A DNA stretch of 64,000 nt, taken from the NCBI RefSeq assembly GCF_003129565.1, contig NZ_QETF01000009.1, forward strand, positions 62,001 through 126,000. The letters run 5' to 3'. Below the pieces are notes generated by a model that had not been told where the DNA came from, did no database searches, and saw only the letters and a program-made list of their open reading frames with translations. Position 1 is the stretch's first letter. Every line of letters begins with the position of its first letter. Below, piece after piece: positions 56,642-64,000 of the stretch. Position numbers and translations under genes: made by a program. The DNA is from Salibaculum griseiflavum (GTDB lineage Bacteria > Pseudomonadota > Alphaproteobacteria > Rhodobacterales > Rhodobacteraceae).

Positions 56642-57607
56642 TCACCCCCAAAGATCCGGGGGCGCGGGATGCACCCCCGCTTTACCATAATCCAGCGGCG
56701 GGTCGCGATCCTCGGCCAAAAGGAGCGGTCCGTCCAGGTCCACGATCTCGGCCCCCTGCGCGACCAGAACGGCAGGCGCCATGGCCAGCGAAGAGCCGAC
56801 CATGCAGCCCACCATGACGGCATAGCCAGCCTCTCGTGCGGCATCGCGCAGGGCAAGGGCCTCGGTCAGGCCGCCGGTCTTGTCCAGCTTGATGTTCACC
56901 ATGTCATACTTGCCCGCCAGCCCCGGCAGGCTGGCCCTGTCATGACAGCTTTCATCGGCGCAGACCGGCAAGGGACGCTCGATCTCGGCCAGCATGTCAT
57001 CGGCCCCGGCGGGCAAGGGCTGCTCCACCATCTGCACCCCCAGCCGCAAAAGATGGGGGGCCAGATCTGCATAGACCTCGGCGGTCCATCCCTCGTTGGC
57101 ATCCACGATGATCCGTGCCTCCGGCGCCCCGCGTCGCACCGCCTCCAGCCGAGCCATGTCATCCGGCGTGCCCAGCTTGATCTTGAGCAAGGGCCGGTCC
57201 GCGTGCCGCCTTGCTGCCGCCTGCATGTTCTCCGGCGTATCCAGCGACAAGGTAAAGGCGGTGACGCAGGGTTTCGGCTTCGGCAAAGCGGCCAATTGCC
57301 AGACCGGCGCGCCGGTGCGCTTGGATTGCCAGTCCCACAGCGCGCAATCCACCGCATTGCGCGCCGCGCCGGCGGGCAGGGCATCCTGCAGGTCGTGGCG
57401 GTTGATATCCTCGGGCAGGCCCGCGATCTGGGCTTCGACACTGTCCAGGGTTTCGTCATAACGGGCATAGGGCACGCATTCGCCCTGCCCCTGCACGCCC
57501 TCACGCGTGACCCGCACGGTCAGCACCTGCGCCTCGGTCCGACTGCCCCGGGCGATGGTAAAAACCTCCGCCAGCCGGAATCGGTCGCGCGTGACACTCA
57601 GGGGCAT
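56642..57607 (-). CDS. dgcA: Enolase-superfamily racemase DgcA (N-acetyl-D-glutamate racemase type)
   Basis: Dipeptide-epimerase-like enzyme of 321 residues. In the DgcN-DgcA pathway it racemises N-acetyl-D-glutamate to the L form. It has the KxK base in LLKIKLG (about 158-164), metal ligand Asp in IIVDANEGW, and the second lysine in MVNIKLDKTGG. ATG 57607 is about 60 bases after dgcN, same strand. A dipeptide epimerase role is the alternative, but the dgcN neighbour makes D-glutamate use more likely. Confidence 0.85.
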   Translation of the reverse strand: MPLSVTRDRFRLAEVFTIARGSRTEAQVLTVRVTREGVQGQGECVPYARYDETLDSVEAQIAGLPEDINRHDLQDALPAGAARNAVDCALWDWQSKRTGAPVWQLAALPKPKPCVTAFTLSLDTPENMQAAARRHADRPLLKIKLGTPDDMARLEAVRRGAPEARIIVDANEGWTAEVYADLAPHLLRLGVQMVEQPLPAGADDMLAEIERPLPVCADESCHDRASLPGLAGKYDMVNIKLDKTGGLTEALALRDAAREAGYAVMVGCMVGSSLAMAPAVLVAQGAEIVDLDGPLLLAEDRDPPLDYGKAGVHPAPPDLWG

Positions 57608-57667
57608 GACATGTCCTTCATCTTGGCAAATAAACTCACCGGCCCGACACCGGCCACGGGGCCGACC

Positions 57668-58669
57668 CTAAAGGTCTTGCAGCGCATCCACCAGCCGCCC
57701 GGCCCCCTGCCGGAACGGATCTGCAGCCGGCAGCCCCATGCGGTCCTCGACCTCGGCCAGGTAATCCAGCGCTTCCTGTTCGGACATGGCCGCTGTGTTG
57801 ACAGAGATGCCCGCGACCGTGCAGGCCGGGTTCGCGACCTGGGCCAGCGGCAGGGCGGTATCGCGGAGCTGTTCCAGCGAGGGCAGCGCATAACCCGGAA
57901 GGCCGCGCATATGTTTGCGCGTCGGCTCATGGGCAAGGATCAGGGCGTCGGGCTGGCCACCATGGATCAGGGCCATGGTCACCCCGGAATAGGAGACATG
58001 GAACAGGCTGCCCTGCCCCTCGATATGATCCCAGTGATCGGCGTCGTTGTCCGGCGTCAGGTATTCCACCGACCCGGCCATGAAATCGGCCACGACCGCA
58101 TCCAGCGGCACGCCGCGCCCGGTGATCAGGATACCGGTCTGGCCGGTGGCCCGGAAACTGGATTTCAGGCCGCGCTTGCGCATCTCGGCGTCCATGGCCA
58201 GACCGGTATACATCTTGCCCACGGAACAATCCGTGCCGACGGCCAGACACCGCTTGCCCGTCCGCTTTTCCCCAGTGGCGATCGGGTAGCTGACGGACGG
58301 CACCCGCACATCGTGCAATTCCTGCCCCGCGCGACCGGCGGCGGCCACCAGTTCGGGATCGTCACGCAGCAGGTTGTGCAGCCCGCTGGCGATGTCGAAG
58401 CCCATATCGAGCGCCTCGATCAGCACCTTCTTCCAGGTCTCGCTGATCACGCCCCCACGATTGGCCACCCCGATCACCAGGGTTTGCGCACCTGCGGTGC
58501 GGGCCTCCTCAAGCGTCATGTCGGAGAGGCCAAGGTCGGCCTTGCAGCCAGGCAGGCGCAACTGGCCCACCGCATTTTCCGGGCGCCAGTCCTTGATGCC
58601 GATCGCGACCTTCGCGGCCAGCTGATCCGGCGCGTCGCCCAGGAAAAGAAGATATGGGGTGGGAATCAT
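57668..58669 (-). CDS. dgcN: DUF1611 protein, D-glutamate N-acetyltransferase DgcN type
   Basis: A 333-residue protein of the DUF1611 family; DgcN acetylates D-glutamate as the first step of its catabolism. It has a Rossmann-like N-terminal domain (PYLLFLGDAPDQLAAKVAIGI), a P-loop-like GTDCSVGKMYT (about 165-175) and GQGSLFHVSYSGVT near 221-234. AGGAGG precedes the ATG. Operon with dgcA; divergent from mcl1. Confidence 0.87.
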   Translation of the reverse strand: MIPTPYLLFLGDAPDQLAAKVAIGIKDWRPENAVGQLRLPGCKADLGLSDMTLEEARTAGAQTLVIGVANRGGVISETWKKVLIEALDMGFDIASGLHNLLRDDPELVAAAGRAGQELHDVRVPSVSYPIATGEKRTGKRCLAVGTDCSVGKMYTGLAMDAEMRKRGLKSSFRATGQTGILITGRGVPLDAVVADFMAGSVEYLTPDNDADHWDHIEGQGSLFHVSYSGVTMALIHGGQPDALILAHEPTRKHMRGLPGYALPSLEQLRDTALPLAQVANPACTVAGISVNTAAMSEQEALDYLAEVEDRMGLPAADPFRQGAGRLVDALQDL

Positions 58670-58779
58670 GTGAAAGCCTCCTGAAGGTGCAGCCTATACA
58701 AGCATGAACGAACCCCAACCCGATTCGAAAACACAGCGGAATGGTCGTTATTGCGCAAAAAATCTCCGGGTGATCCCCT

Positions 58780-58802
58780 ATATGCAGGAAAATCTTGCAT
58801 AT
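58780..58802. promoter_or_regulatory. Inverted repeat ATATGCA-N9-TGCATAT, mcl1/dgcN region
   Basis: A seven-base perfect inverted repeat in the divergent promoter region, 125 bases before mcl1. Candidate operator; one of two such elements here. Confidence 0.4.
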
Positions 58803-58839
58803 CAGTTCAAAAACCGGGCCAATCCCCGCAATGCTGCGA

Positions 58840-58859
58840 CTGCAAATTCGCCCTTGCAG
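58840..58859. promoter_or_regulatory. Inverted repeat CTGCAA-N8-TTGCAG upstream of mcl1
   Basis: A six-base perfect inverted repeat, overlapped by a second symmetric pair ATGCTGC (58831) / GCAGCAT (58856). Related half-sites occur at 63858-63875. TGCAAA-type half-sites are known for short-chain acyl-CoA regulators of this bacterial group, so a link is possible. Confidence 0.45.
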
Positions 58860-58926
58860 CATGGCGCGCAAGAATATACCCACTCGACCAACCAGAACGA
58901 AATATCCTTACCGAGGGGAGCCACTC

Positions 58927-59883
58927 ATGTCCTTCCGCCTGCAACCCGCCCCGGTCGCCCGCCCGAACCGCTGCCAGCTCTTCGGCCCCGGCTCCAACAC
59001 CAAGCTGTTCGAGAAGATGGCCGCCAGTGCCGCCGATGTCATCAATCTCGACCTCGAGGATTCGGTCAGCCCCGGGGACAAGGATATGGCCCGCGCCAAC
59101 GTGATCCAGGCGATCAGTGACGTGGATTGGGGCAGCAAGACCCTCTCGGTGCGCATCAACGGGCTGGACACCCCCTGGTGGTATCGCGACGTGGTCGACC
59201 TGTTGGAACAGGCGGGGGACCGGTTGGATCAGATCATGATCCCCAAGGTCGGCAATGCCTCTGACATCTACGCGGTCGATGCGCTGGTCACGGCGATCGA
59301 AACCGCCAAGGGCCGCCAGAAGCCCATCGGCTTCGAGGTCATCATCGAAAGCGCCGCCGGCATCGCCCATGTCGAGGAAATCGCGGCCGCCAGTCCGCGC
59401 ATGCAGGCGATGTCCCTTGGCGCCGCGGATTTCGCGGCCTCCATGGGCATGGCCACGACCGGCATCGGCGGCACGCAGGAAAACTACTACATGCTACATG
59501 GCGGCCAGAAGCACTGGTCCGATCCCTGGCATTGGGCCCAGGCCGCCATCGTCGCCGCCTGCCGCACCCATGGCGTTCTGCCGGTGGATGGGCCGTTCGG
59601 CGATTTCTCGGATGATGAGGGCTATATCGCTCAGGCCCGTCGCTCGGCCACGCTGGGCATGGTGGGCAAGTGGGCCATCCACCCCAAGCAGATCGCGCTT
59701 GCCAACCAGGTCTTCACCCCGTCCGACGAGGCCGTCGCCGAGGCGCGCGAGATCCTCGCCGCCATGGAAGAGGCCAAGGCCCGCGGCGAAGGCGCGACCG
59801 TCTACAAGGGCCGGCTTGTCGATATCGCAAGCATCAAGCAGGCCGAGGTCATCGTGCGCCAGTCCGAGATGATCGCGGGCTGA
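58927..59883 (+). CDS. mcl1: L-malyl-CoA / beta-methylmalyl-CoA lyase
   Basis: Cleaves beta-methylmalyl-CoA to glyoxylate and propionyl-CoA, and condenses or cleaves malyl-CoA, in the ethylmalonyl-CoA pathway. The 318-residue length equals Rhodobacter Mcl1. Features are RNRCQLFGPGSN-type start, NLDLEDSVSP with the metal-site Glu/Asp, QIMIPKVG, EVIIESAAGI and GKWAIHPKQI. GAGGGGAG precedes ATG 58927. It allows acetate assimilation without a glyoxylate shunt. Confidence 0.93.
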   Translation: MSFRLQPAPVARPNRCQLFGPGSNTKLFEKMAASAADVINLDLEDSVSPGDKDMARANVIQAISDVDWGSKTLSVRINGLDTPWWYRDVVDLLEQAGDRLDQIMIPKVGNASDIYAVDALVTAIETAKGRQKPIGFEVIIESAAGIAHVEEIAAASPRMQAMSLGAADFAASMGMATTGIGGTQENYYMLHGGQKHWSDPWHWAQAAIVAACRTHGVLPVDGPFGDFSDDEGYIAQARRSATLGMVGKWAIHPKQIALANQVFTPSDEAVAEAREILAAMEEAKARGEGATVYKGRLVDIASIKQAEVIVRQSEMIAG

Positions 59884-59933
59884 TGCCAGGGCACAGGCCC
59901 GCCGCGAAAAATACAGCGAAACGTCTTGTTGTT

Positions 59934-59947
59934 TTGATTTGAATCAA
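59934..59947. promoter_or_regulatory. Perfect FNR/FnrL-type box
   Basis: TTGAT-TTGA-ATCAA matches the FNR consensus TTGAT-N4-ATCAA at every fixed position. It is centred about 70 bases before the start codon of the next small exported protein, a usual distance for activation under low oxygen. Confidence 0.75.
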
Positions 59948-60010
59948 GGAGTGGGCGGTGTTCCCGCCTCAATCCTTCGCGGGTAACAAACCTGAATGAA
60001 GGATACAGGA

Positions 60011-60436
60011 ATGAAACGCTTCGTGCTTTCCGCCGCCGCGCTCGCCATCGCCCTGCCAGTCACCGGCCTTGCCCAGCAGAACGGCCCGGACAGGACCGCT
60101 CTGTCGCAGCCAGTCATCGCACTGACCGGCGTTCTGAACAAGAATGCCGATGCCGTAGGACTCGACGAGGACCAGCGCGCAATCCTTGCCGACTGGATCG
60201 CCACCATGCCCGCGCAGCGCAAGGCGCTGGAGGATGAGACATTGGCCCTGCGGGCCGACCTTCGAGCCGCGATCATCTCGAATGCGCCGAAAGAAGAACG
60301 GGAAGCGATCGCTGCCCGGATCGGCGAAAACGAAACCGCGCTGGTGATGATGCGGTCGAATTGCGCCGATCATTGGCGCAACGTGCTGACTCCCGACCAA
60401 TTCGCCATGTTGCTTGAATTGGCCGGCGCAGCCTGA
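60011..60436 (+). CDS. Small periplasmic helical protein, Spy/CpxP-like
   Basis: Encodes 141 residues with a clear signal peptide (about 1-20, cut after GLA). The mature part is nearly all helix, with LDEDQRAILADWIATMPAQRKAL and a late LTPDQF, patterns seen in Spy/CpxP-type or heavy-metal-sensor-like periplasmic proteins; that match is only by resemblance. One cysteine (NCADHW). A perfect FNR box lies upstream, so it is probably induced when oxygen is low. A frame start at TTG/ATG 15 bases upstream is less likely. Confidence 0.72.
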   Translation: MKRFVLSAAALAIALPVTGLAQQNGPDRTALSQPVIALTGVLNKNADAVGLDEDQRAILADWIATMPAQRKALEDETLALRADLRAAIISNAPKEEREAIAARIGENETALVMMRSNCADHWRNVLTPDQFAMLLELAGAA

Positions 60437-60483
60437 TCTGCGTGCGGGCCCGTCCGCGTGTCGGGCGGGCCTCGATTCGCGGT

Positions 60484-60918
60484 TCAGTATTCCCGGAGGG
60501 CGACCGCACCGTAGAAACACAGCCGCGAGCAATCCGAAGCATCGCGGCGGATGTCATCCGGCGTCAGCACATGGGCCACGGCCATGCCCTCGAACCGGGC
60601 ATCGTCACATTCCCCGTCATTGGGAAAGCCGCCGCTGTCATCGCCGAAATCGATCGCGGCGCATTGCGTCGCGGCCAAGGCCTCCTGCATGTTCCAAAGG
60701 CTGACCCGGCCTGCCTCATAGGCGGAACGGCAGTCGGTCGCGTCTTGTCCGACATATTGCCAAGTCACGCTCAGCGCCATGCCCGGCCCAAAAAAGCGCC
60801 GGTCATCGCATTCGCCATCGCGCGCCCATTCGCTGCTGTCGTCGCCGAAATTGATGTCCTGCGCCATCGCCGGCGCGGCCACCAATGCCAGAAGAATCGC
60901 TGCAATCTTGCCCTTCAT
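60484..60918 (-). CDS. Exported protein with two DGECDD repeats, unknown function
   Basis: A 144-residue protein with signal peptide (about 1-19, cut after AMA). The rest is an internal duplication: each half has DFGDDS, then DGECDDxRF, then an A/S-x-DC about 30 residues on ([18 protein letters not shown] and [18 protein letters not shown]). Acidic Asp-Gly-Glu-Cys-Asp-Asp motifs could bind calcium, with the cysteines paired. The family function is unknown to me. ATG 60918 is preferred over 60933 as it opens the signal peptide. It converges with the Spy-like gene. Confidence 0.78.
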   Translation of the reverse strand: MKGKIAAILLALVAAPAMAQDINFGDDSSEWARDGECDDRRFFGPGMALSVTWQYVGQDATDCRSAYEAGRVSLWNMQEALAATQCAAIDFGDDSGGFPNDGECDDARFEGMAVAHVLTPDDIRRDASDCSRLCFYGAVALREY

Positions 60919-61069
60919 GTTCACAAATCCCATGCTTCAGATGTCGATCACCACCAATGACCCGACCCTGCCCGGCAAAGCCCCGTTTGGCAACAAGGCC
61001 AGGCAAAGCCCCGTTGCATCCCTCCGCCATGCCCCCCTATATGGGCAGCAGTTTGGCGAAAGGTGTTCC

Positions 61070-62032
61070 ATGACCAACTATCTCGACTTCGAGAAACCGC
61101 TGGCCGAAATCGAGGGCAAGGCGGCAGAATTGCGCGCCATGGCCCGGGCGAACGAGGAAATGGATGTCGAAACCGAGGCCCAGGCGCTCGACAAGAAGGC
61201 CGCCGACCTGCTGGAAAGCCTCTATGCAGATCTGACCCCTTGGCGCAAATGCCAGGTGGCGCGGCATCCTGAACGGCCCCATTGCCAGGACTATATCGAG
61301 GCGCTGTTCACCGAGTATACGCCGCTGGCAGGCGACCGGAACTTCGCCGACGATCACGCCGTCATGGGCGGCCTGGCCCGCCTGGACGACAAGCCGGTCA
61401 TGGTGATCGGCCACGAAAAGGGCAACGACACCAAATCGCGGATCGAACGCAATTTCGGCATGGCCCGCCCCGAGGGCTATCGCAAGGCGATCCGCCTGAT
61501 GGACCTGGCTGACCGGTTCGGCATCCCCGTCATCACCCTTGTGGACACGCCCGGCGCCTATCCCGGCAAGGGCGCCGAGGAACGCGGCCAGTCAGAGGCC
61601 ATCGCCCGCTCGACCGAGAAATGCCTCGACCTGCGCGTGCCGCTGGTCAGCGTGGTGATCGGAGAGGGTGGGTCCGGGGGCGCCGTTGCCTTTGCCACAG
61701 GCAACCGCATCGCGATGCTGGAACATTCGGTCTATTCCGTGATCTCGCCTGAAGGCTGCGCCAGCATCCTGTGGAAGGACGCCGAGAAGATGCGCGAAGC
61801 CGCCGAGGCCCTGCGCCTGACCGCGCAGAACCTGCATGAGCTGGGGATCTGCGACCGGATCATCCGCGAACCTCTTGGCGGGGCTCACCGTGCCAAGGCC
61901 AAGACCATCGAGAGCGTCGGCAAGGCGATCAAGGTCATGCTGGCCGAACTGGACGGCAAGACCGGCGACGAGCTACGCGACGCACGGCGCAAGAAATACC
62001 TCGGGCTGGGGCAGAAAGGCCTCGCCGCTTGA
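61070..62032 (+). CDS. accA: Acetyl-CoA carboxylase carboxyltransferase subunit alpha
   Basis: Carboxyltransfer half of acetyl-CoA carboxylase with AccD, first step of fatty-acid synthesis. The 320-residue protein starts [19 protein letters not shown], has [18 protein letters not shown], the [18 protein letters not shown] block and [35 protein letters not shown] precedes ATG 61070. Its stop overlaps the TTG start of the next gene. Confidence 0.97.
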   Translation: MTNYLDFEKPLAEIEGKAAELRAMARANEEMDVETEAQALDKKAADLLESLYADLTPWRKCQVARHPERPHCQDYIEALFTEYTPLAGDRNFADDHAVMGGLARLDDKPVMVIGHEKGNDTKSRIERNFGMARPEGYRKAIRLMDLADRFGIPVITLVDTPGAYPGKGAEERGQSEAIARSTEKCLDLRVPLVSVVIGEGGSGGAVAFATGNRIAMLEHSVYSVISPEGCASILWKDAEKMREAAEALRLTAQNLHELGICDRIIREPLGGAHRAKAKTIESVGKAIKVMLAELDGKTGDELRDARRKKYLGLGQKGLAA

Positions 62033-62529
62033 GGGCGGCACTGCTCGCGCTTGCCCTGCTCGGCCCGGCCGGCCCTGTCTCGGCCGAGGGCCTGATGGAC
62101 CGAAATGTCAGCTTCGGCGCCTTGGCCTACGAGGACCGCGCGGCACCGATCTTCGTCGGCCAGCGCCACCCGGCCAAGGTTTCGGATGGGGTGGAATACG
62201 GGCTTGGGCCCGAAGGGCCTCAGAACGGCTGGGACATCATCCCCGCCATCATCGACATCCGGGCCGACCGGATCGTCATCACCTATCCCGATATTCCACC
62301 GGACAGCTTCCCGGTGCTGGAATTCAACGGCTACGTCCTGGACTTCCTGACAGAATGCGTCCTGTTCAACAGCGCCGCGCAGAACGTCGAGCTGTCCACC
62401 GAGGCTCTGTCCGAAGACGCGGTCTTCTCCGAGATCAGCCAGCTGTTCATCGACATGAGCGGCGTGACCTTCGGCCCCGACACCTTCATCGTGATCGATG
62501 TCGACGTGGCGCCCTGCCCCCTCGGCTAG
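62029..62529 (+). CDS. Exported protein of unknown function, coupled to accA
   Basis: A 166-residue protein starting at TTG, which overlaps the accA stop as TTGA. The signal peptide is clear ([19 protein letters not shown], cut after VSA). The mature protein has strand-rich, acidic sequence and two cysteines (TECVLF and the final APCPLG). I do not recognise a family. The overlap points to translational coupling with accA. It converges with the TetR gene and overlaps its end by four bases. Confidence 0.72.
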   Translation: MRAALLALALLGPAGPVSAEGLMDRNVSFGALAYEDRAAPIFVGQRHPAKVSDGVEYGLGPEGPQNGWDIIPAIIDIRADRIVITYPDIPPDSFPVLEFNGYVLDFLTECVLFNSAAQNVELSTEALSEDAVFSEISQLFIDMSGVTFGPDTFIVIDVDVAPCPLG

Positions 62530-63101
62530 GGCCGCGTCAACGCGTCGATCATCGCATCGGCCAGCTCATCGGCCCCATGTTTGAGCGGGTCATCCACCGC
62601 CTCGGCAAGCCCCTGCATCATCATCAGACCCAGCACCGCCGCGTGCAGGGCCAGCGCCTTGGGCCTTGCCGCGTCGGGATCTGCCGGATCAAGATGCCGC
62701 GCCAGCGCGCCATACAGACCGTCTGTGACAGTATGCACATGGTCGAGCATGCCCGTGCCGGGCCGGCCCCGGCTGGTCTGCGGCAAAAGATACATCAGGC
62801 GAAACCGGTCCAGGTCCTGGCTATGAAACGCGACCAGGCCCTGCACGAACCGGGCGATCGCCGCGGGCCGGTCCTCGGCACCGTCCAGCGCCACCGTCAC
62901 CGCCTCGGCCTCGGCTTGCAGGGCCGGAAGGAACAGTGCCGCCAACAGGTCCTGCCGGGTCGGAAACCAGTAGAGCACGGCCTGTTTAGACCGCCCCAAC
63001 CGGCGGGCGATCGCATCGAAGGAGAGTGCGGACAGCCCCTCGGCCACCAGAAGGCGGTGCGCGATGGACAGGATCTGGTCACGGGTTTCGGTGGCTGGCA
63101 T
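62526..63101 (-). CDS. TetR/AcrR family transcriptional repressor
   Basis: A 191-residue regulator. The N-terminal HTH is typical (ILSIAHRLLVAEGLSALSFDAIARRLGRSKQAVLYWFPTRQDLL, about 10-53), and the remainder is a helical ligand-binding domain. The two matching 11-base operators in the divergent promoter region make self-repression and repression of the MAPEG gene likely. Effector unknown. ATG 63101 is the natural start. Confidence 0.92.
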   Translation of the reverse strand: MPATETRDQILSIAHRLLVAEGLSALSFDAIARRLGRSKQAVLYWFPTRQDLLAALFLPALQAEAEAVTVALDGAEDRPAAIARFVQGLVAFHSQDLDRFRLMYLLPQTSRGRPGTGMLDHVHTVTDGLYGALARHLDPADPDAARPKALALHAAVLGLMMMQGLAEAVDDPLKHGADELADAMIDALTRP

Positions 63102-63110
63102 CCGGATCTC

Positions 63111-63140
63111 TTGACTTGCTTACCAACGGTAAGCTACAAA
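63111..63140 (+). promoter_or_regulatory. Promoter of the MAPEG gene
   Basis: TTGACT (63111) and TACAAA (63135) with an 18-base spacer. Operator 1 covers most of the spacer, so a bound TetR dimer would block RNA polymerase. A mirror-image promoter for tetR (TTGACT at 63160-63155, TAGCTT at 63136-63131 on the minus strand) overlaps it. Confidence 0.65.
63119..63133. promoter_or_regulatory. TetR operator 1
   Basis: Perfect palindrome CTTACC-AAC-GGTAAG; core TACCAACGGTA is repeated with one change in operator 2. Confidence 0.7.
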
Positions 63141-63143
63141 ACC

Positions 63144-63154
63144 TACCATCGGTA
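63144..63154. promoter_or_regulatory. TetR operator 2
   Basis: TACCATCGGTA, same core as operator 1 with one base changed; centres are 23 bases apart. It lies next to the -35 box of tetR. Confidence 0.65.
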
Positions 63155-63183
63155 AGTCAAGGCCCTTGGAACAGGATTTTCCC

Positions 63184-63648
63184 ATGCCCGAAATCAGCTT
63201 CGAAAACCCGGTCCTTGCCGCCTACGCGATCGCGGCGGCGATCATGGCGATCAAGATCATGGGGCAGGGCTGGATGACGGTGGCGCGAATGATGCGTGTC
63301 AGCGCCGGATGGGCCAGCCCCGAAGACCTGCGCCCGGGACCGCTCAACAGGTCTCCCGATCCGTCGCAACTGGCCCCGAACGATTACGTGGACCGGTCTC
63401 GGCGACTTCATCGCAACGATCTCGAGAACATTCCCGCCTTCTGGGTCGCCGGGGCGCTGTTCGTCCTGACCGATCCACCGCTGATCCTGGCGCAAGGGCT
63501 GTTCTTCGGCTTCGTGGCGGCGCGGCTGGCGCATTTCCTGGCCTATGCCACGCAGCGCAGCCACGAGCTGCGCGCGACCTTTTACACAATCGGATCTCTG
63601 ATCGTCATTTACATGTCATTCCATGTCCTCTGGGCATTGCTGACCTGA
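63184..63648 (+). CDS. MAPEG family membrane protein
   Basis: A 154-residue inner-membrane protein with four helices (about 8-28, 76-92, 98-116, 130-150), of the MAPEG superfamily that includes microsomal glutathione transferases. The RSRRLHRNDLENIPAFW-type loop (here DRSRRLHRNDLENIPAF) with conserved Arg, Asn-Asp-Leu-Glu-Asn-x-Pro is the family hallmark. AGGA lies seven bases before ATG 63184. It is probably repressed by the divergent TetR protein and induced by a toxic or lipophilic compound. Confidence 0.9.
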   Translation: MPEISFENPVLAAYAIAAAIMAIKIMGQGWMTVARMMRVSAGWASPEDLRPGPLNRSPDPSQLAPNDYVDRSRRLHRNDLENIPAFWVAGALFVLTDPPLILAQGLFFGFVAARLAHFLAYATQRSHELRATFYTIGSLIVIYMSFHVLWALLT

Positions 63649-63857
63649 CAGGCCGGCCCGGCAGAGGGGCACCAAGGCACTGGCAACCAGAGGGCGATTC
63701 GCCCCTGCTTTCGTCGAATCTCGCCAAGCTTGACAATTTGACGCACCGGGCCTGAGGGCGTGTTAGCGCTCTCTTGTATGCACTCGTATACCGGCGCATA
63801 GCCGCAGCCTTGACTCCGCACTGGCCAGGGCCTCGCAAAACAAGGCGAAATCGGGGC

Positions 63858-63875
63858 CTGCAAATAAATTTGCAG
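63858..63875. promoter_or_regulatory. Perfect palindrome CTGCAAAT-AA-ATTTGCAG
   Basis: Eight-base perfect inverted repeat with a two-base centre, adjoining a TTGACA box. Its half-sites CTGCAA/TTGCAG match those upstream of mcl1 (58840-58859), with a spacing of six instead of eight. Confidence 0.55.
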
Positions 63876-63911
63876 ACTTGACAGGCCAGAATAGAAATTT
63901 TTTGACAATAA

Positions 63912-63929
63912 ATACCAACAAAACGGTAT
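63912..63929. promoter_or_regulatory. Inverted repeat ATACC-N8-GGTAT
   Basis: Five-base inverted repeat just after the second TTGACA box in the right-edge region. Weak operator candidate; half-sites resemble those of the TetR operators but the spacing differs. Confidence 0.3.
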
Positions 63930-64000
63930 CACAAGCCCACCCCTTTACAGATTTGTGTATCAAACGACCTCGAAAGCTCCGCGTTTCGTCAAAATGGAAC

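Larger units (their letters stand above)
63649..64000. other. Right-edge intergenic region (352 bases, no gene)
   Basis: No supported gene. The last 150 bases are AT-rich and hold several symmetric elements and two TTGACA boxes (63878, 63902), so this is probably the promoter region of a gene lying to the right of the window. Confidence 0.5.

Noticed and set aside
63688-63704. GGGCG/CGCCC stem after the MAPEG gene
   Set aside because: Only five pairs and a weak T stretch; not enough for a terminator call.
1-64000. CRISPR arrays, insertion sequences, prophage or defence genes
   Set aside because: Looked for regularly spaced repeats, transposase and integrase motifs, and found none.

Overview
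The window looks like ordinary chromosome from a marine-type alphaproteobacterium of the Rhodobacteraceae (Roseobacter group). This rests on high GC, a membrane-anchored cytochrome c of the cyt cy type, an Mcl1-type malyl-CoA lyase, a COQ9-like protein, a TrcR/DUF1013 regulator, the dnaX-ybaB-recR run next to a small SRP RNA, and a perfect FNR/FnrL-type box. No lineage was computed; this is inference from recognised families. I see no phage genes, insertion sequences, CRISPR array or defence cassette.

Left part (1-23 kb): a 5-oxoprolinase/hydantoinase gene cut by the window edge, an elongator tRNA-Met, an FAD-linked oxidase, three heme genes (hemC, divergent hemE, hemF), a lipoprotein, an SDR lacking the usual catalytic lysine, an RsmC-like methyltransferase, clpS divergent from a D,D-carboxypeptidase with SPOR domain, a fumarylacetoacetate-hydrolase-family gene broken by one in-frame TAA, the yejABEF peptide importer, cyt cy divergent from pheA, a lipid-binding-fold protein, nudC and a 2',3'-cyclic nucleotide phosphodiesterase.

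Middle (23-43 kb): SRP RNA, rsgA with a possible 12-codon leader frame, a PTP-like phosphatase, dnaX-ybaB-recR, a ugpBAEC-type glycerol-3-phosphate importer ending in an EEP-family phosphodiesterase gene, trcR, an RNase T2, a quinone oxidoreductase, coq9, rpsU, an ExoD protein, an Lrp regulator divergent from alanine dehydrogenase, yghU, a YtoQ protein, a methyltransferase and a LysR regulator that may be leaderless.

Right part (43-64 kb): rpmI-rplT and pheS/pheT, with a glutamine amidotransferase gene between pheS and pheT; pyruvate kinase; N-formylglutamate amidohydrolase overlapping a DUF1244 gene; an unrecognised glycosyltransferase-like gene facing kdsB; then D-amino-acid transaminase, ilvD, dgcA and dgcN on one strand, mcl1 divergent from dgcN, small exported proteins (one behind a perfect FNR-type box), accA, and a TetR regulator divergent from a MAPEG protein with two near-identical operators.

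Most of the window is core metabolism. The strongest items for a second look are the nonsense codon in the FAH-family gene, the Tyr-x3-Thr SDR, the TetR/MAPEG operator pair, the FNR box, the repeated CTGCAA...TTGCAG inverted repeats at the mcl1 promoter and the right edge, and the glycosyltransferase-like gene beside kdsB. I found nothing that I would call an undescribed multi-gene system.
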